A stretch of DNA of 64,000 bases, from contig NZ_JAFJSY010000014.1 in the NCBI RefSeq assembly GCF_019857225.1, positions 62,001 to 126,000 on the forward strand. Reading direction: 5' to 3'. The position numbers and the translations under genes are program-made. How positions within the stretch are numbered: the first letter of the stretch is position 1; each line of letters begins with the position of its first letter. The stretch comes from Streptomyces plumbidurans (lineage in GTDB: Bacteria > Actinomycetota > Actinomycetes > Streptomycetales > Streptomycetaceae). Below are positions 1 to 9,090 of the stretch, piece by piece. The notes under the pieces were generated by a model. It did not search any database, was not told where the DNA came from, and saw nothing but the letters and a program-made list of their open reading frames with translations.

Positions 1-158
1 CGCCCGCCGAACTCCCCCGCGAGGTCATGGACCTGCGGGAGACCGCCGAGGCCGACGAGCACCCCGACCGGCACTGGGCGCGCGACGTCCAGCTCCTGTG
101 GGACGACCCCCGCTGCTTCCCCGAGCCCGCCGCCCTCCTCCACTCGCCCGTCGCCTGA
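1..158 (+). CDS. 3' end of an unidentified protein (possible VMAP-like), partial
   Basis: An open frame runs in from the left edge and stops at TGA 156-158. The visible tail is about 51 residues and ends in a Trp-Asp-Asp-Pro-Arg stretch followed by Pro-Ala-Ala-Leu-Leu-His-Ser-Pro. The stop lies 33 bases before the MoxR ATPase start on the same strand, so it is probably the first or middle gene of that operon. Proteins of the vWA-MoxR-associated (VMAP) type are common partners of such ATPases and often end with a similar W-D-D-P tail, but this match is from memory and too short to be certain. The rest of the gene lies outside the window. Confidence 0.5.
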   Translation, partial: PAELPREVMDLRETAEADEHPDRHWARDVQLLWDDPRCFPEPAALLHSPVA

Positions 159-191
159 ACCGCCCCCGCACCACCCCCGGAGTGAAGTTCC

Positions 192-1199
192 ATGCCCCTG
201 TGGCCCGTCTACACCGGTACCAACGAGCCGCACGACGGCATCACCCGGCTGCCGCCGCCCCCGCCCTGGCGCGCGTTCGACGGCGCCCCCGTGATCCGGA
301 CACCCGAAGAGGCCGCCGACGCGTCCGTCGTCTCCCCGGACCGCGCCCACCGCGCCGCGACCTACCGGGCCACCCCGGAGACGGTCCAACTGGTCAACGC
401 CGCCCTGTATCTGCGGCGCCCGCTGCTGGTGACCGGCCCTCCGGGCACCGGCAAGTCCTCACTCGTGTACGCGGTAGCCCGCGAGCTGCGCCTGGGGCCC
501 GTCCTGCGCTGGAACATCACCAGCCGCAGCACCCTGCACGACGGCCTCTACCAGTACGACCCGCTCTCGCGGCTCTACGCGGCCCGGCAGGCCCCGGCCG
601 CCGCCGAGGCCGGCATCGAGGACCATTTGCGCCTGGGCCCCCTCGGCACCGCCCTGCTCCCGCACGCCCACCCTCGTGCCCTGCTCATCGACGAGATCGA
701 CAAGAGCGACCTCGATCTGCCGAACGACCTGCTCAACGTCCTGGAGGAGGGCCAGTACGAGATCCCCGAACTGGTCCGCAGCGCCCGCCGCACCCCCACC
801 GCCGAGGTCATGATCGACGGCACCGACGAGCGGGTGCCGGTGGAGCGCGGCCGGGTCCGCTGCCGCGCGTTCCCCTTCGTCGTCCTGACCAGCAACGGCG
901 AGCGTGAGTTCCCGCCCGCCTTCCTGCGCCGCTGCGTCACCCTGCGGCTGCGCCAGCCCGACGACGACCAGCTCGCCGCGATCGTCCGCGCCCACTTCGG
1001 CGAGGAGCCCGACGCCTACGCGCAATCCCTGATCACCCGCTTCCTGTCCAGGATCGGCGGCGGCGACCTGGCCACCGACCAGCTGCTCAACGCGATCTAT
1101 CTGGCCCGCTCCTCCGACCTCGGCGCCGAGTCCCTCGACGAGCTGGCCGAGCAGCTGATGCCGTATCTGGGCGAGGCCGGGCCGACGGACGCCTTCTGA
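192..1199 (+). CDS. MoxR-type AAA+ ATPase
   Basis: A 335-residue cytoplasmic AAA+ ATPase. Walker A GPPGTGKS lies at residues 82-89, Walker B is the LLIDEIDKSD stretch near residue 160, and a sensor-1 Asn occurs in LTSNGEREF, followed by an arginine-rich FPPAFLRRC segment. This set is typical of MoxR ATPases, which remodel partner proteins in ATP-dependent complexes. The stop codon overlaps the next start by one base (TGATG), so translation is coupled to the SAV_2336-type gene, and the two products probably act together. Similar pairs occur in NTP-dependent conflict or signalling loci of actinomycetes. The start is ATG 192 with GGAG about ten bases upstream. Substrate and partner are not known. 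Confidence 0.88.
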   Translation: MPLWPVYTGTNEPHDGITRLPPPPPWRAFDGAPVIRTPEEAADASVVSPDRAHRAATYRATPETVQLVNAALYLRRPLLVTGPPGTGKSSLVYAVARELRLGPVLRWNITSRSTLHDGLYQYDPLSRLYAARQAPAAAEAGIEDHLRLGPLGTALLPHAHPRALLIDEIDKSDLDLPNDLLNVLEEGQYEIPELVRSARRTPTAEVMIDGTDERVPVERGRVRCRAFPFVVLTSNGEREFPPAFLRRCVTLRLRQPDDDQLAAIVRAHFGEEPDAYAQSLITRFLSRIGGGDLATDQLLNAIYLARSSDLGAESLDELAEQLMPYLGEAGPTDAF

Positions 1200-4100
1200 T
1201 GCGCGGCGACCTGCTGGCCCGGCTCGCCGACATCCTGGCCGAGGCCGCCTCGGGCCCCCGCCCGAGCCCCCGGGAACTGGCCGAACTCCTGTGGCTGGCA
1301 CGGCACATGGAGCCGCAGGAGCCCGCAGCCCCCGCACCCGCGGACACCACCCGGCACGAGCCGCCCGCCGGGAACCGGCCGTCTCCCCCACCGCAGCCGA
1401 CCCCGCCCTCCGCTCCCTCGACGCCGCGGCCCCCTGCCCCCGCGCCCCCGCAGGAACCCGAACGCGTCCCCCTCCATCTGCCCGGTTCCGGGACGGCAGG
1501 GACCGGTCGCCCCCACGCCTCCCTGCTCGCCCCGTCGCCCCCGATGCTGCGCCACCCCCTGGGTCTGCAACGTGCGTTACGCCCGCTCAAGCGCCGTATC
1601 GCCGCACCCACGGGCCTCGAGCTGGACGAGCACGCCACCGCCGACCGCATCGCCCGCCTCGGGGCGGGCCCCGAGTGGTGGCTCCCGATCATGCGCCCCA
1701 CGCAGGAACGCTGGCTGTGCCTGAACCTGGTGCACGACACCGGGCCGACGATGCCCGTCTGGCGCCCGCTGATCCGCGAACTGCACACGGCCCTGGCCCA
1801 GTCGGGCGTCTTCCGCACCGTCACGTCCTACCGGGCCCGGCCGGACGGCACCGTGTGCGGCGACGACGCGCCCGCCCCCGTCGACGGCCGCACCGTCACC
1901 CTGGTGATCAGTGACTGCATGGGCCCGCAGTGGCGCCAGGGGCCGGCGGGCATCCTCTGGTACCGCACCCTGCGCCGCTGGGCCCGGCGCATGCCGCTGG
2001 CCGTCGTACAGCCGCTGCCGGAACATCTGTGGCGGGACACCGCACTGCCGACCGCGCCGGGCCGCCTGTCGGCACCGCATTCCGCGGCGCCGACGTCGGC
2101 GCTGCGCTTCACGCCGTACGAGCCGCAGGAGATCTCGGCCGTCCCGCTGCCGGTCATGGAGCCCGATCCCCGCTGGCTGGCCAACTGGGCGGCGCTGCTC
2201 GCGACCCCGGGTGGCGCCGAACTCCCGGCCGCCGTCGGCCTGTTGGACCGTCCGCCGGACGACTCCGAGGACCGTACCGACGCCGGGCTGCTGTCGAGCG
2301 AGGAACTGGTACTGCGGTTCAGGGCGACCGCGTCCCCCGAGGCGTTCCGGCTGGCCGGGCATCTCGCGGTCGGACGGCCCGATCTGCCGGTGATGAGGCT
2401 GGTGCACGCCGCGCTGGAACCGGATCCGCGCCCCCAGCATCTGGCCGAGGTGATCCTCAGCGGCATGCTCACCACCGTCCCCGGACCGGCCGGCTCCTAC
2501 GCCTTCCGCGACGGCGTGCGTGACCTGCTGCTGCGCAGCCTCCCCCGCACGGCCCGCAACCGCACCACCGAACTCCTGGAGCGCGTGGGCGGTTTGATCG
2601 ACCACCGCGCGGGCCGCGCGCGCGGCGAGTTCCGCGCCTTGACGCCCGCACCGGGCGGCACGGAACCGGAGGCGGACGGCGAGGCGTTCGCCACGGTCAG
2701 CCCCGAGGTCGTACGGAGACTGGCGGGAACGCCCGTGGACGGGCTCGCGGAACAGGCGGCCCCACCCGAACCGCCGAGCCCGGCGATCCTCTTCGAGGCC
2801 GACGACCTCACCGGTCGACCCGAAACCCGGATCACTCTCGAATACGCGGTGACCCGCATCCTCGACCGGGCCGCACTGGCCCGCCGCGAGGTGCAGGTGC
2901 GGGACAACGGCTATCTTGTGCTCACACCGCCGGGCAGCTACGCCCTGCCGGTACTGGTGGCGACCCTGCGCGAGCTGACCGACCGGCTCGCACAACTGCC
3001 GGACCCACCGCGCCTGCGGGTGACGTTCTGGCACACGCCCGCGTCGTCCGGGGCCGGCGTTCCGGACCTCCCCGCCGAGGTCCGCACACTCCAGGACCGT
3101 ACGACCGCCGATGTCCTGGTCGTCATCTCCCCGTCCTGGTACGAGGAGTTCGCGGCCAGCTCCGCCGCGCTCGACCGGCCGCGCTTCCGGCCGGTCCTGG
3201 GCGACGCGGCCGACACACCGCCCGTCGCCTGGTACCACCCGCTGTACGCGAGGGGTCCCGAGCCCGAGGAACGGGACCTGGTGAAGGGGCCGTTCATCAC
3301 CCACGACCTCGGCCTGCTGGGCATCCCGGCCCCGGGCCGTACGGCGATCGTGCACACCGGGCCCGACGGCCCGCTGACCCTCCTCGACCCTGCCACGCCG
3401 CTCGGCAGCCGCCCGCCGCGCCGCACCACGTACTACGAGGTCGACCTCACCACGCACCAGGCCGTGCACCAGGTGACCCTGCCGAGTTCGGGCAGGGGGT
3501 CCTTCGTCGCCACGGTGGAGCTGTCCTGGCACGTCGTCGACCCCGTCGCCTTCGTACGCGACGAGACCGCCCAGGTCTCCGGCCGGCTCCTCGACCATCT
3601 GCTGGCCGCGGCGGCACGCATCACCCGCCGCCATCCGCTGCGCCGGGCGGGCGCGGCCCAGCGCGCGGTCAACGGCGGCCTGCGCGAGTGGCCGGTACCG
3701 GGGCTGGCGATCTCGTACGAAGTGCAGCTCGCCCCGGAGAACGCCCGGCTCCCCGAACCGCACACCCCCGCGCCCCGGTCGCCGTCCGATCTCCTCGCCG
3801 GCGCCGAGACCGTACTGCTCGGCTTCGACGGGCCCGTCACCCGGCTGTTCACGGCGCACACCGCACGCGAGGCCGTGCTCGCCCTGCTCGCGGTGGTCGC
3901 CGAACACCGGGACGTCGGCGACGCGTTGGCGGGCCACCCGCTGCCGCGGGCCGCGGGGCAGGACATGTTCCCGCATCCCCTGGACGTCCTGCGCGCCTTC
4001 GCCCACGACCGGCTCGGACCGCTGCTGCGCGACCGTCTCGACCAGCTCGAACTGCAGGCCGTCCCGGACGCCCCCCTGACCCACAACTCCATCGTCCTCG

Positions 4101-4468
4101 CCCGCACCCTGCACTACTCCGGCCGCCGGGTCGCGGTGGTCACGGATGCCTGCGAAGAGGCCGCGCACCTCTATCTGGATCACTACCGGCTGCCGCTGGA
4201 GGGCCTGTACGGCCGCGCGCGCGACCTCGCCCGGCTGATGCCCGACCCCGGCTGCCTGCTGCGCGCCCTGGGTTCCCCCGACGCATCCGCCGCCACGGGC
4301 GTACTGATCGGTTCCACGGTCGCCGAACTCACCGCGGCCCAGCAGATCGGCCTCGGCTTCATCGGCCTGGCCCGCAATCCGACCATCGAGCACAGCCTGC
4401 GCGAGGCGGGCTGCGAGGTGACGGTGTCCTCGCTGGCACCACTGCTGGACGTGGCCCGCGCCTTATAA
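1199..4468 (+). CDS. SAV_2336 N-terminal domain-related protein with C-terminal degenerate HAD domain
   Basis: A 1089-residue multidomain protein, coupled to the MoxR gene by a one-base overlap. Residues 1-100 are a short helical head followed by a long Pro-rich linker. Residues 110-420 carry the signature of SAV_2336-type proteins (paired Trp WWLP, LNLVHDTG, a VISDCMG strand, RRWARRMP). A middle domain spans about 520-690. Residues 750-850 have a strand-rich pattern that could be SPFH-like. The end (about 865-1089) has a HAD fold: GFDG at 875-878, Thr982, MPDP from 1014, and IGSTVAEL at 1037-1044. The nucleophilic Asp, the motif III Lys and the motif IV acidic pair are all replaced, so phosphatase activity is unlikely. 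The role is probably sensing or signalling within the ATPase complex; the function is unknown. Confidence 0.8.
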   Translation: MRGDLLARLADILAEAASGPRPSPRELAELLWLARHMEPQEPAAPAPADTTRHEPPAGNRPSPPPQPTPPSAPSTPRPPAPAPPQEPERVPLHLPGSGTAGTGRPHASLLAPSPPMLRHPLGLQRALRPLKRRIAAPTGLELDEHATADRIARLGAGPEWWLPIMRPTQERWLCLNLVHDTGPTMPVWRPLIRELHTALAQSGVFRTVTSYRARPDGTVCGDDAPAPVDGRTVTLVISDCMGPQWRQGPAGILWYRTLRRWARRMPLAVVQPLPEHLWRDTALPTAPGRLSAPHSAAPTSALRFTPYEPQEISAVPLPVMEPDPRWLANWAALLATPGGAELPAAVGLLDRPPDDSEDRTDAGLLSSEELVLRFRATASPEAFRLAGHLAVGRPDLPVMRLVHAALEPDPRPQHLAEVILSGMLTTVPGPAGSYAFRDGVRDLLLRSLPRTARNRTTELLERVGGLIDHRAGRARGEFRALTPAPGGTEPEADGEAFATVSPEVVRRLAGTPVDGLAEQAAPPEPPSPAILFEADDLTGRPETRITLEYAVTRILDRAALARREVQVRDNGYLVLTPPGSYALPVLVATLRELTDRLAQLPDPPRLRVTFWHTPASSGAGVPDLPAEVRTLQDRTTADVLVVISPSWYEEFAASSAALDRPRFRPVLGDAADTPPVAWYHPLYARGPEPEERDLVKGPFITHDLGLLGIPAPGRTAIVHTGPDGPLTLLDPATPLGSRPPRRTTYYEVDLTTHQAVHQVTLPSSGRGSFVATVELSWHVVDPVAFVRDETAQVSGRLLDHLLAAAARITRRHPLRRAGAAQRAVNGGLREWPVPGLAISYEVQLAPENARLPEPHTPAPRSPSDLLAGAETVLLGFDGPVTRLFTAHTAREAVLALLAVVAEHRDVGDALAGHPLPRAAGQDMFPHPLDVLRAFAHDRLGPLLRDRLDQLELQAVPDAPLTHNSIVLARTLHYSGRRVAVVTDACEEAAHLYLDHYRLPLEGLYGRARDLARLMPDPGCLLRALGSPDASAATGVLIGSTVAELTAAQQIGLGFIGLARNPTIEHSLREAGCEVTVSSLAPLLDVARAL

Positions 4469-4658
4469 GCCCTGGTCCGCTCCCATACCGGCATTTACGC
4501 CACCACTACTTCAGAGATATACGCCAAAAACCCCCATTCAGCGGCACCCCCACCCGGCCCCCCAAAAAAGGCGCACCCCACCCCCGCTCCCCCACGATGC
4601 CTATAAGGCACGCCACCCGGCGGCCCCTCCACGGTCTGCGCTCTCGGGAGGACCCTGT

Positions 4659-5696
4659 ATGACCGCCAGTCTGGAGCAGCTGCGCCGCTGCCATTTCGCC
4701 GTCGACCTGGGGGCGGCCCGGACCCGTGTCTACGTCAAGGGCGCCGGCCTCGTCGTCGACCAGCCCTCCGCCGCCGCCGTGAACACCCGCACCGGAGCCC
4801 TCATCGCCGTGGGCGAGTTCGCGGAGAAGATGAAGGGCCGCACCCCGGACTACATCCGTGTCGTACGCCCGGTGTCCGGCGGCACCGTCGTCGACATCGA
4901 GATGGCGCAGCGCATGCTCCGGCAACTGCTGGGCGACAAGATGCGCCGCGCCCTGCGCCGCAAGCCGTTCCTGCGGGCCGCGGCCTGCGTCCCGCACGAC
5001 GCCGACCCGCTGGCACGGCGTGCGGCCGTCGAGACGCTGGTCGGGCTCGGCGCGCGCCGGGTGGAGCTGGTGGACACGCTCATCGCGGCCGCCGTGGGCT
5101 GCGGACTGCCCGTGGAGCAGCCCGAGGCCACCATGATCATGGTGTGCGGTGCGGCGGCCACCCAGGTCGCCGTGCTCTCCCTCGGCTCGATCGTCACCGC
5201 CGAGCGCATCCCCGTCGGCGGTGAGGCCGTCGACCACGCGATCGTCCAACACCTGCGCCACGAGCACGAGTTGATGCTCCCCAGCCAGTCCGTACGGCCG
5301 CTGCAGATCGCCCTGTCCGGCAACGGCCTCACCCGCCAGGGCCCGGAGTCCACCGAGATCCACGGTCGGGACGTCGCCACCGGGCTCGCCCGCAGTGTGC
5401 GGGTCGACACCGCCGCGGTGCGCGACGCGATCGAGACCCCGCTGACCGCCGTGCTCGACGGCATCGGACGCGTACTGCGCGGCTGCCCGCCGGACCTGGT
5501 CGCCGACCTCGTCGACAGCGGGATCACCATGGTGGGCGGAAGCGCGCTGCTGCCGGGCCTGGACCAGATGCTGCGGCAGGCCACCAAGCTGCCCGTGCAC
5601 ATCGCCGAACGGCCCGACGTGTGCGCCGTACAGGGCCTGGGCTACATGCTGGAGGGCAAGATCGCGCCACTGGCGCTCGAACCGGTGTCCAAGTGA
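4659..5696 (+). CDS. mbl: MreB-like actin homologue Mbl
   Basis: A 345-residue actin-fold ATPase of the MreB/Mbl family. The phosphate-1 loop is FAVDLGAARTRVY near residue 13, the phosphate-2 region includes MVCGAAATQVAV, and the adenosine motif is MVGGSALLPGLDQ near residue 288. It lacks the canonical Gly-Thr-Ala-Asn of MreB phosphate-1 (Gly-Ala-Ala-Arg here), which fits the divergent stand-alone Mbl of Streptomyces that helps build the spore wall with MreB. It stands outside any mreBCD cluster. The start is ATG 4659 with GGGAGGA about six bases upstream. The 190-base gap before it is C- and A-rich and probably holds its promoter. Confidence 0.85.
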   Translation: MTASLEQLRRCHFAVDLGAARTRVYVKGAGLVVDQPSAAAVNTRTGALIAVGEFAEKMKGRTPDYIRVVRPVSGGTVVDIEMAQRMLRQLLGDKMRRALRRKPFLRAAACVPHDADPLARRAAVETLVGLGARRVELVDTLIAAAVGCGLPVEQPEATMIMVCGAAATQVAVLSLGSIVTAERIPVGGEAVDHAIVQHLRHEHELMLPSQSVRPLQIALSGNGLTRQGPESTEIHGRDVATGLARSVRVDTAAVRDAIETPLTAVLDGIGRVLRGCPPDLVADLVDSGITMVGGSALLPGLDQMLRQATKLPVHIAERPDVCAVQGLGYMLEGKIAPLALEPVSK

Positions 5697-5732
5697 GCCC
5701 CGCCCCGTCGCTCAGAGCGCGACCCGGCATGC

Positions 5733-6680
5733 TCAGAGAGCGAACCAGCAGCGGATCGTGGTCCCGGCGGGGCCGGTGTGCACGCGGACCAGGTCCGCGA
5801 TCAGATTGATCATCAGAAGGCCGCGTCCGCCGCGCTGTTCACGGGGTACGGGCCTGCGTCCCGCCAGCGGGTCGGTGAGATGCCCCTTGTCGCGCACCTC
5901 GCACACCACGTACCCGTCCTCGCCCCACACCGCGAACGAGCCCGAACCGCCGCCGTGCACCACGCTGTTGGTGACCAGCTCCGCGGTGGCCAGCGCCATG
6001 TCCTCGCGCCGGGGAGAGGTGAGGCCGAGCCGTGCGGCCTCGCCGACGGCGCGGTGCCGGGTCTCGCTGAGGGACTGCTCGTCGAAGCGGAAGGCCGGCA
6101 CGTCCGGGGCGGGCGGCAGCGGCAGGTTGTAGCGGGCGACGACGTCCGCGGGGGCGTAGGCGGCACTGTCCTCCTGCCGGCCGGAGCCCGCCCGGACGAC
6201 GGTGGGGTGGGTGGCGAACGCGTCGGCGATGACCAGCGGGTCGAGCCGCCGGATGTCGTACGGGCACAGGATGGCCGCGTCCGCACCCCGGAAGGCGTCG
6301 TTGATCAGCGCCTCGTGCTGGACGCAGGCGGGGTACTCGGTGGCGGTGCGGCCCGCCCAGATCGGTTCGCCGATGATGCTCACCCGGGTGCCGGGCGGCT
6401 GGGCGTCGGCGAAGGCGCGCAGCACCGCGGGGATGATCCGGCCGGGGTTGCGCCCGACCTCCCGCATGTCCATGAACCGTACGGCGTCGGCGTCCTCGCC
6501 CAGTGCGTCCCTGATCAGCCGCAGGTTCTCCTCGGGCACGGCCACGGCGACGGGTCTGCCGGCCGCGAGGGCGTCCCGTACGAAAGGGAGCGTGCCCGCG
6601 AGGTACTCGTACTCGTCGCCGTAGAAGAGGGCCGGGTGCGCAAAGGCGCCGACGGGGGCGAAGGGCTCGGTCACGCTCAT
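5733..6680 (-). CDS. MEDS-domain plus HATPase anti-sigma type regulator (RsbA-family)
   Basis: A 315-residue cytoplasmic regulator. Residues 1-165 resemble the MEDS sensory domain (FAHPALFYGDEYEYLAG, CPYDIRRLD), found in methanogen and methylotroph sensors and in many Streptomyces anti-sigma proteins. Residues 185-315 are a GHKL ATPase: N box ELVTNSVVHGG, G1 VRDKGHL, G2 RGGRGLLMI. There is no phosphoacceptor His domain, so it should act like RsbW/SpoIIAB-type kinases on an anti-sigma antagonist rather than as a two-component kinase. ATG 6680 is preceded by a near-perfect Shine-Dalgarno GGAGGTGATC. The gene is single, and its partner sigma factor or antagonist is not encoded nearby. Confidence 0.85.
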   Translation of the reverse strand: MSVTEPFAPVGAFAHPALFYGDEYEYLAGTLPFVRDALAAGRPVAVAVPEENLRLIRDALGEDADAVRFMDMREVGRNPGRIIPAVLRAFADAQPPGTRVSIIGEPIWAGRTATEYPACVQHEALINDAFRGADAAILCPYDIRRLDPLVIADAFATHPTVVRAGSGRQEDSAAYAPADVVARYNLPLPPAPDVPAFRFDEQSLSETRHRAVGEAARLGLTSPRREDMALATAELVTNSVVHGGGSGSFAVWGEDGYVVCEVRDKGHLTDPLAGRRPVPREQRGGRGLLMINLIADLVRVHTGPAGTTIRCWFAL

Positions 6681-7747
6681 GGCTTGATCACCTCCACCGT
6701 CCGCACAGGCACCGGGCGGCCCGCCTGCGGCACCGCCGGGTGCCGGACGCCCACACCGTATCCTTTTCCACCGGCTTTCCCGGACATGATCCGATTACCC
6801 GGGCGGACGGGGGACATGCCCGTGACCGGCCCCGAGCCCGGTACGGCGCGGCGACACGTGCACGACACGAGCACGAACACGACATCAGTACGGCAGCAGT
6901 CGTCCCGACGGGGTCCTGCGGTCGATGGTGGTGTCACGGGGCGTGGTGGGCCGGCGGGTGACACGGACGCGGATCTGGCGGTTCATGACGCCCTCCTCGG
7001 ACCTTCAAGGCCTACTGCCTGACACGAACCAGCCTCCGCCGCGAGGTGCCCCGCCACATCGTGCTCACGGATGCACCCGCACTGCCTCCCCGGCATGACC
7101 GGCCCCACACTCCACTACTCCCCGGGGAGGAGACACCCCCCAGGGCCTGATACCCCGGACGCAGCCTCCGCGCACCGAGATCCCTGAAGCACTTCCCGGC
7201 CCTACCGCCACCGGGCACAAAGTCGCGACTGGCAGCTCTTCGGGCACGGGAGTCCTGGATGGCGGTCCTTCGGGCACGGGAGTGTCGGCCGGCAGTCCCC
7301 CGAACACGGCAACCTCGGCCCGGCAGCCCTTCGAACACGAGAGTCCCCCTCGGCAGTCCCCCGGACACGGCCGCCCCGGCCCGACAGTCCTACGAAGACG
7401 GGAGTCCTGGCCGACAGTCCCCCCACACGACAGCCCCGGCTCGGCAGCCCCCGGAACACGACAGACCCGGGCCGTCAGTCCCCGGACGCAACGGCCCGGC
7501 CCGGCAGCCTTGGCCCGGCAGTCCCCCTGGACACGACGGCCCGGACACAGCAGTCCCCCTGGGCACGGGAGCCCCGGCCCGGCAGCCCCCGGACACGGGA
7601 GTCCCGATCCGGCAGCCCCCAAACACGCCAGCCCCAGCCCCAGCAGCTTCCGCCCCCGGCACCTCTGCCCCGCTCTGCCCGCGGAAGCGCCGCCCGGCGC
7701 CAACCGACGTCTGCCCCGGACGTACCCCCCGGGCGCACACTGGAGCC
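6681..7747. other. Long gene-poor interval (about 1.07 kb)
   Basis: No convincing gene is seen on either strand. The left end should contain the promoter of the MEDS/HATPase gene. The right 450 bases are occupied by the imperfect 30-31 base repeat array listed separately. Several open frames cross the array on both strands, but none has a ribosome binding site with a sensible protein behind it. Confidence 0.55.
7231..7650. repeat. Imperfect tandem repeat array (14 units, 30-31 bp)
   Basis: About fourteen degenerate units begin with GGCAG or a variant at 7231, 7261, 7291, 7322, 7352, 7383, 7413, 7443, 7474, 7503, 7517, 7549, 7580 and 7610, with a last partial unit near 7641. Each unit contains a CCCC run, then CGRACACG or CGGGCACG, then GGAGTCC or GACAGCC, then CGGCC. 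Spacing is 29-32 bases except one short 14-base unit. The array ends about 100 bases before a small gene at 7748. The units have diverged individually, so the array is old rather than freshly amplified. Confidence 0.85.
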
Positions 7748-8236
7748 ATGGCCAGACGCACAGCCCCGGGCGCCGTGCGGTGGCATCGTGCCGTACGAAC
7801 GCTCGCGCGCCTGCATCAGCACCCGGCCCCCGCCCGCCCCTCGCGCCCGGCCCAGGTGCACGCGCTGGTCGCCGTGCTGGACGAGGCGGTGGCGGCGCAG
7901 ACCCCGGCGGACGCGGCGGTGGCCGCGTGCGGCGAGCCGGGCCCGGTCACCCGCCAGACCGCCCGCTCCTGCGGGCAGCAGAGCATCACCCTGCACCGGC
8001 TGCGCGCCCGGCTGCAGGACATCGAACTCACCGAGCCCGACCTCGTACAGGCACAGGCCCGAGCGGCACGGCTGCTCGCCTACGACCTCTGGATGCTCCG
8101 CGAGTCCCTCAACCTGGCCTTCACCCTCCATCAGAGCCCCCGCACGGAAGCCGCCCGTCTACGCCTCAACGGCCTGGGCAGACACGCCGACGACCTACGC
8201 CGCCTGCGCGACGGCCTGCGCGCGGAGACAGGCTGA
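7748..8236 (+). CDS. Hypothetical helical protein
   Basis: A 162-residue protein of unknown function. The frame stays open far upstream through the repeat array, but ATG 7748 (preceded by TGGAGCC) starts a more protein-like composition: an Arg-rich basic head followed by long predicted helices rich in Ala, Leu, Arg and Glu (TRQTARSCGQQSITLHRLRA, and later LLAYDLWMLRESLNLAF). No signal peptide, membrane segment or catalytic motif is visible. A helical protein with several Arg/Asp pairs could be a small binding protein, but nothing in the sequence supports a particular function. Confidence 0.55.
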   Translation: MARRTAPGAVRWHRAVRTLARLHQHPAPARPSRPAQVHALVAVLDEAVAAQTPADAAVAACGEPGPVTRQTARSCGQQSITLHRLRARLQDIELTEPDLVQAQARAARLLAYDLWMLRESLNLAFTLHQSPRTEAARLRLNGLGRHADDLRRLRDGLRAETG

Positions 8237-8465
8237 CTGCACCTCAACTCCCCCTCGCATCACGCGACTTGAGACAACTCCCGCAGTACGCAGGCAGATA
8301 CCCCAACCCCCACCCGCCGCCCGGAATACGACTAGATGACCGACGGCGCAGATCATGAACCCCGGCGCGCCATAGGCTAATTTGGGGTGTTTATCACTAA
8401 TCTCCCGTGGCTGTAAGGAGTCGATCCTTCGCGTCTCGCATCCGCCTCTCTCCCCCGGAGATGAC

Positions 8466-8759
8466 ATGCACAAGCTTCACAAGGCCGCCGTCCTGATCGC
8501 CGCCCTCAGCAGCGCCGGCCTGATGACCGCCGGCATCGCGCACGCCGACGGCACGGGCCAGGGCGGCGGCCCCGGTAGCGGCCAGTTCAGCGTCCAGCAG
8601 AGCACCACCTGCAGGTCCCACGACCTGAACGTCGACGTCCTCGGCGCAGTCGGCCTGCTCAACGGCGTACTGGGCAACGGGCTCAACGGCGAGGGCAACC
8701 CGGCCGCCCAGAGCTCCCAGCTCGGCTCGAAGATGGGCTGCGACAACAGCGCCTTCTAG
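8466..8759 (+). CDS. Small secreted protein with two cysteines
   Basis: A 97-residue protein with a clear Sec signal peptide (MHKLHKAAVLIAALSSAG then GIAHA/DG). The mature part has a Gly-rich start, a Cys in TTCRSHDLNVDVLG, a hydrophobic Gly/Leu/Asn segment (GLLNGVLGNGLNG) and a second Cys in MGCDNS. The two Cys probably form a disulfide. ATG 8466 follows GGAG by five bases. The composition recalls small cell-surface proteins of sporulating streptomycetes such as rodlins and chaplins, but it lacks their diagnostic repeats, so I leave the family open. A strong terminator follows immediately. Confidence 0.7.
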   Translation: MHKLHKAAVLIAALSSAGLMTAGIAHADGTGQGGGPGSGQFSVQQSTTCRSHDLNVDVLGAVGLLNGVLGNGLNGEGNPAAQSSQLGSKMGCDNSAF

Positions 8760-8777
8760 GACGAGCCCCACCAACCC

Positions 8778-8808
8778 ACGGGCGGTCAGCCCCAAGCTGA
8801 CCGCCCGT
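8778..8808 (+). terminator. Rho-independent-type hairpin after the small secreted protein
   Basis: A perfect 13-base stem (ACGGGCGGTCAGC with its complement) and a five-base loop (CCCAA) begin 18 bases after the stop codon. There is no long T-run, which is usual for Streptomyces terminators. Confidence 0.75.
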
Positions 8809-9090
8809 TGCCGCAGTGGGGCCCGGCCCCCGGAGACGGTCGAGGCCCCGGAGGTGGGCCTGGGCATCGGTGGCGCGAGGGGCGCGTTCGTGACGTTGTG
8901 CAAGAACGCCCGTGACCTCGAACGAGTGACCCCGCGAGTGATCACACCGTCTTCGTGACCGTGATCGGCGACCTGGAGATGGCCCCCCTACTGACTCGCC
9001 AAAAACTCCCTCCTGCACTGTCAGTGGCCTCTGTTAACTTCATGCCCCTGCGTGATCCACAACGCTCACGCGCAAACAGGGGAGGGCCAC

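Noticed and set aside
1577..4393. Long minus-strand frame of 938 codons
   Set aside because: It lies antisense to the SAV_2336-type gene and shows no domain or ribosome binding site; such shadows are usual in high-GC DNA.
7231..7650. CRISPR array
   Set aside because: Units are head-to-tail and degenerate with no unique spacers, and no cas genes are in the window.
7065..7703. Minus-strand frame with GLPCPGAAG-type repeats
   Set aside because: It only translates the DNA repeat array; units of 30 and 31 bases break the frame register, and no start signal is present.
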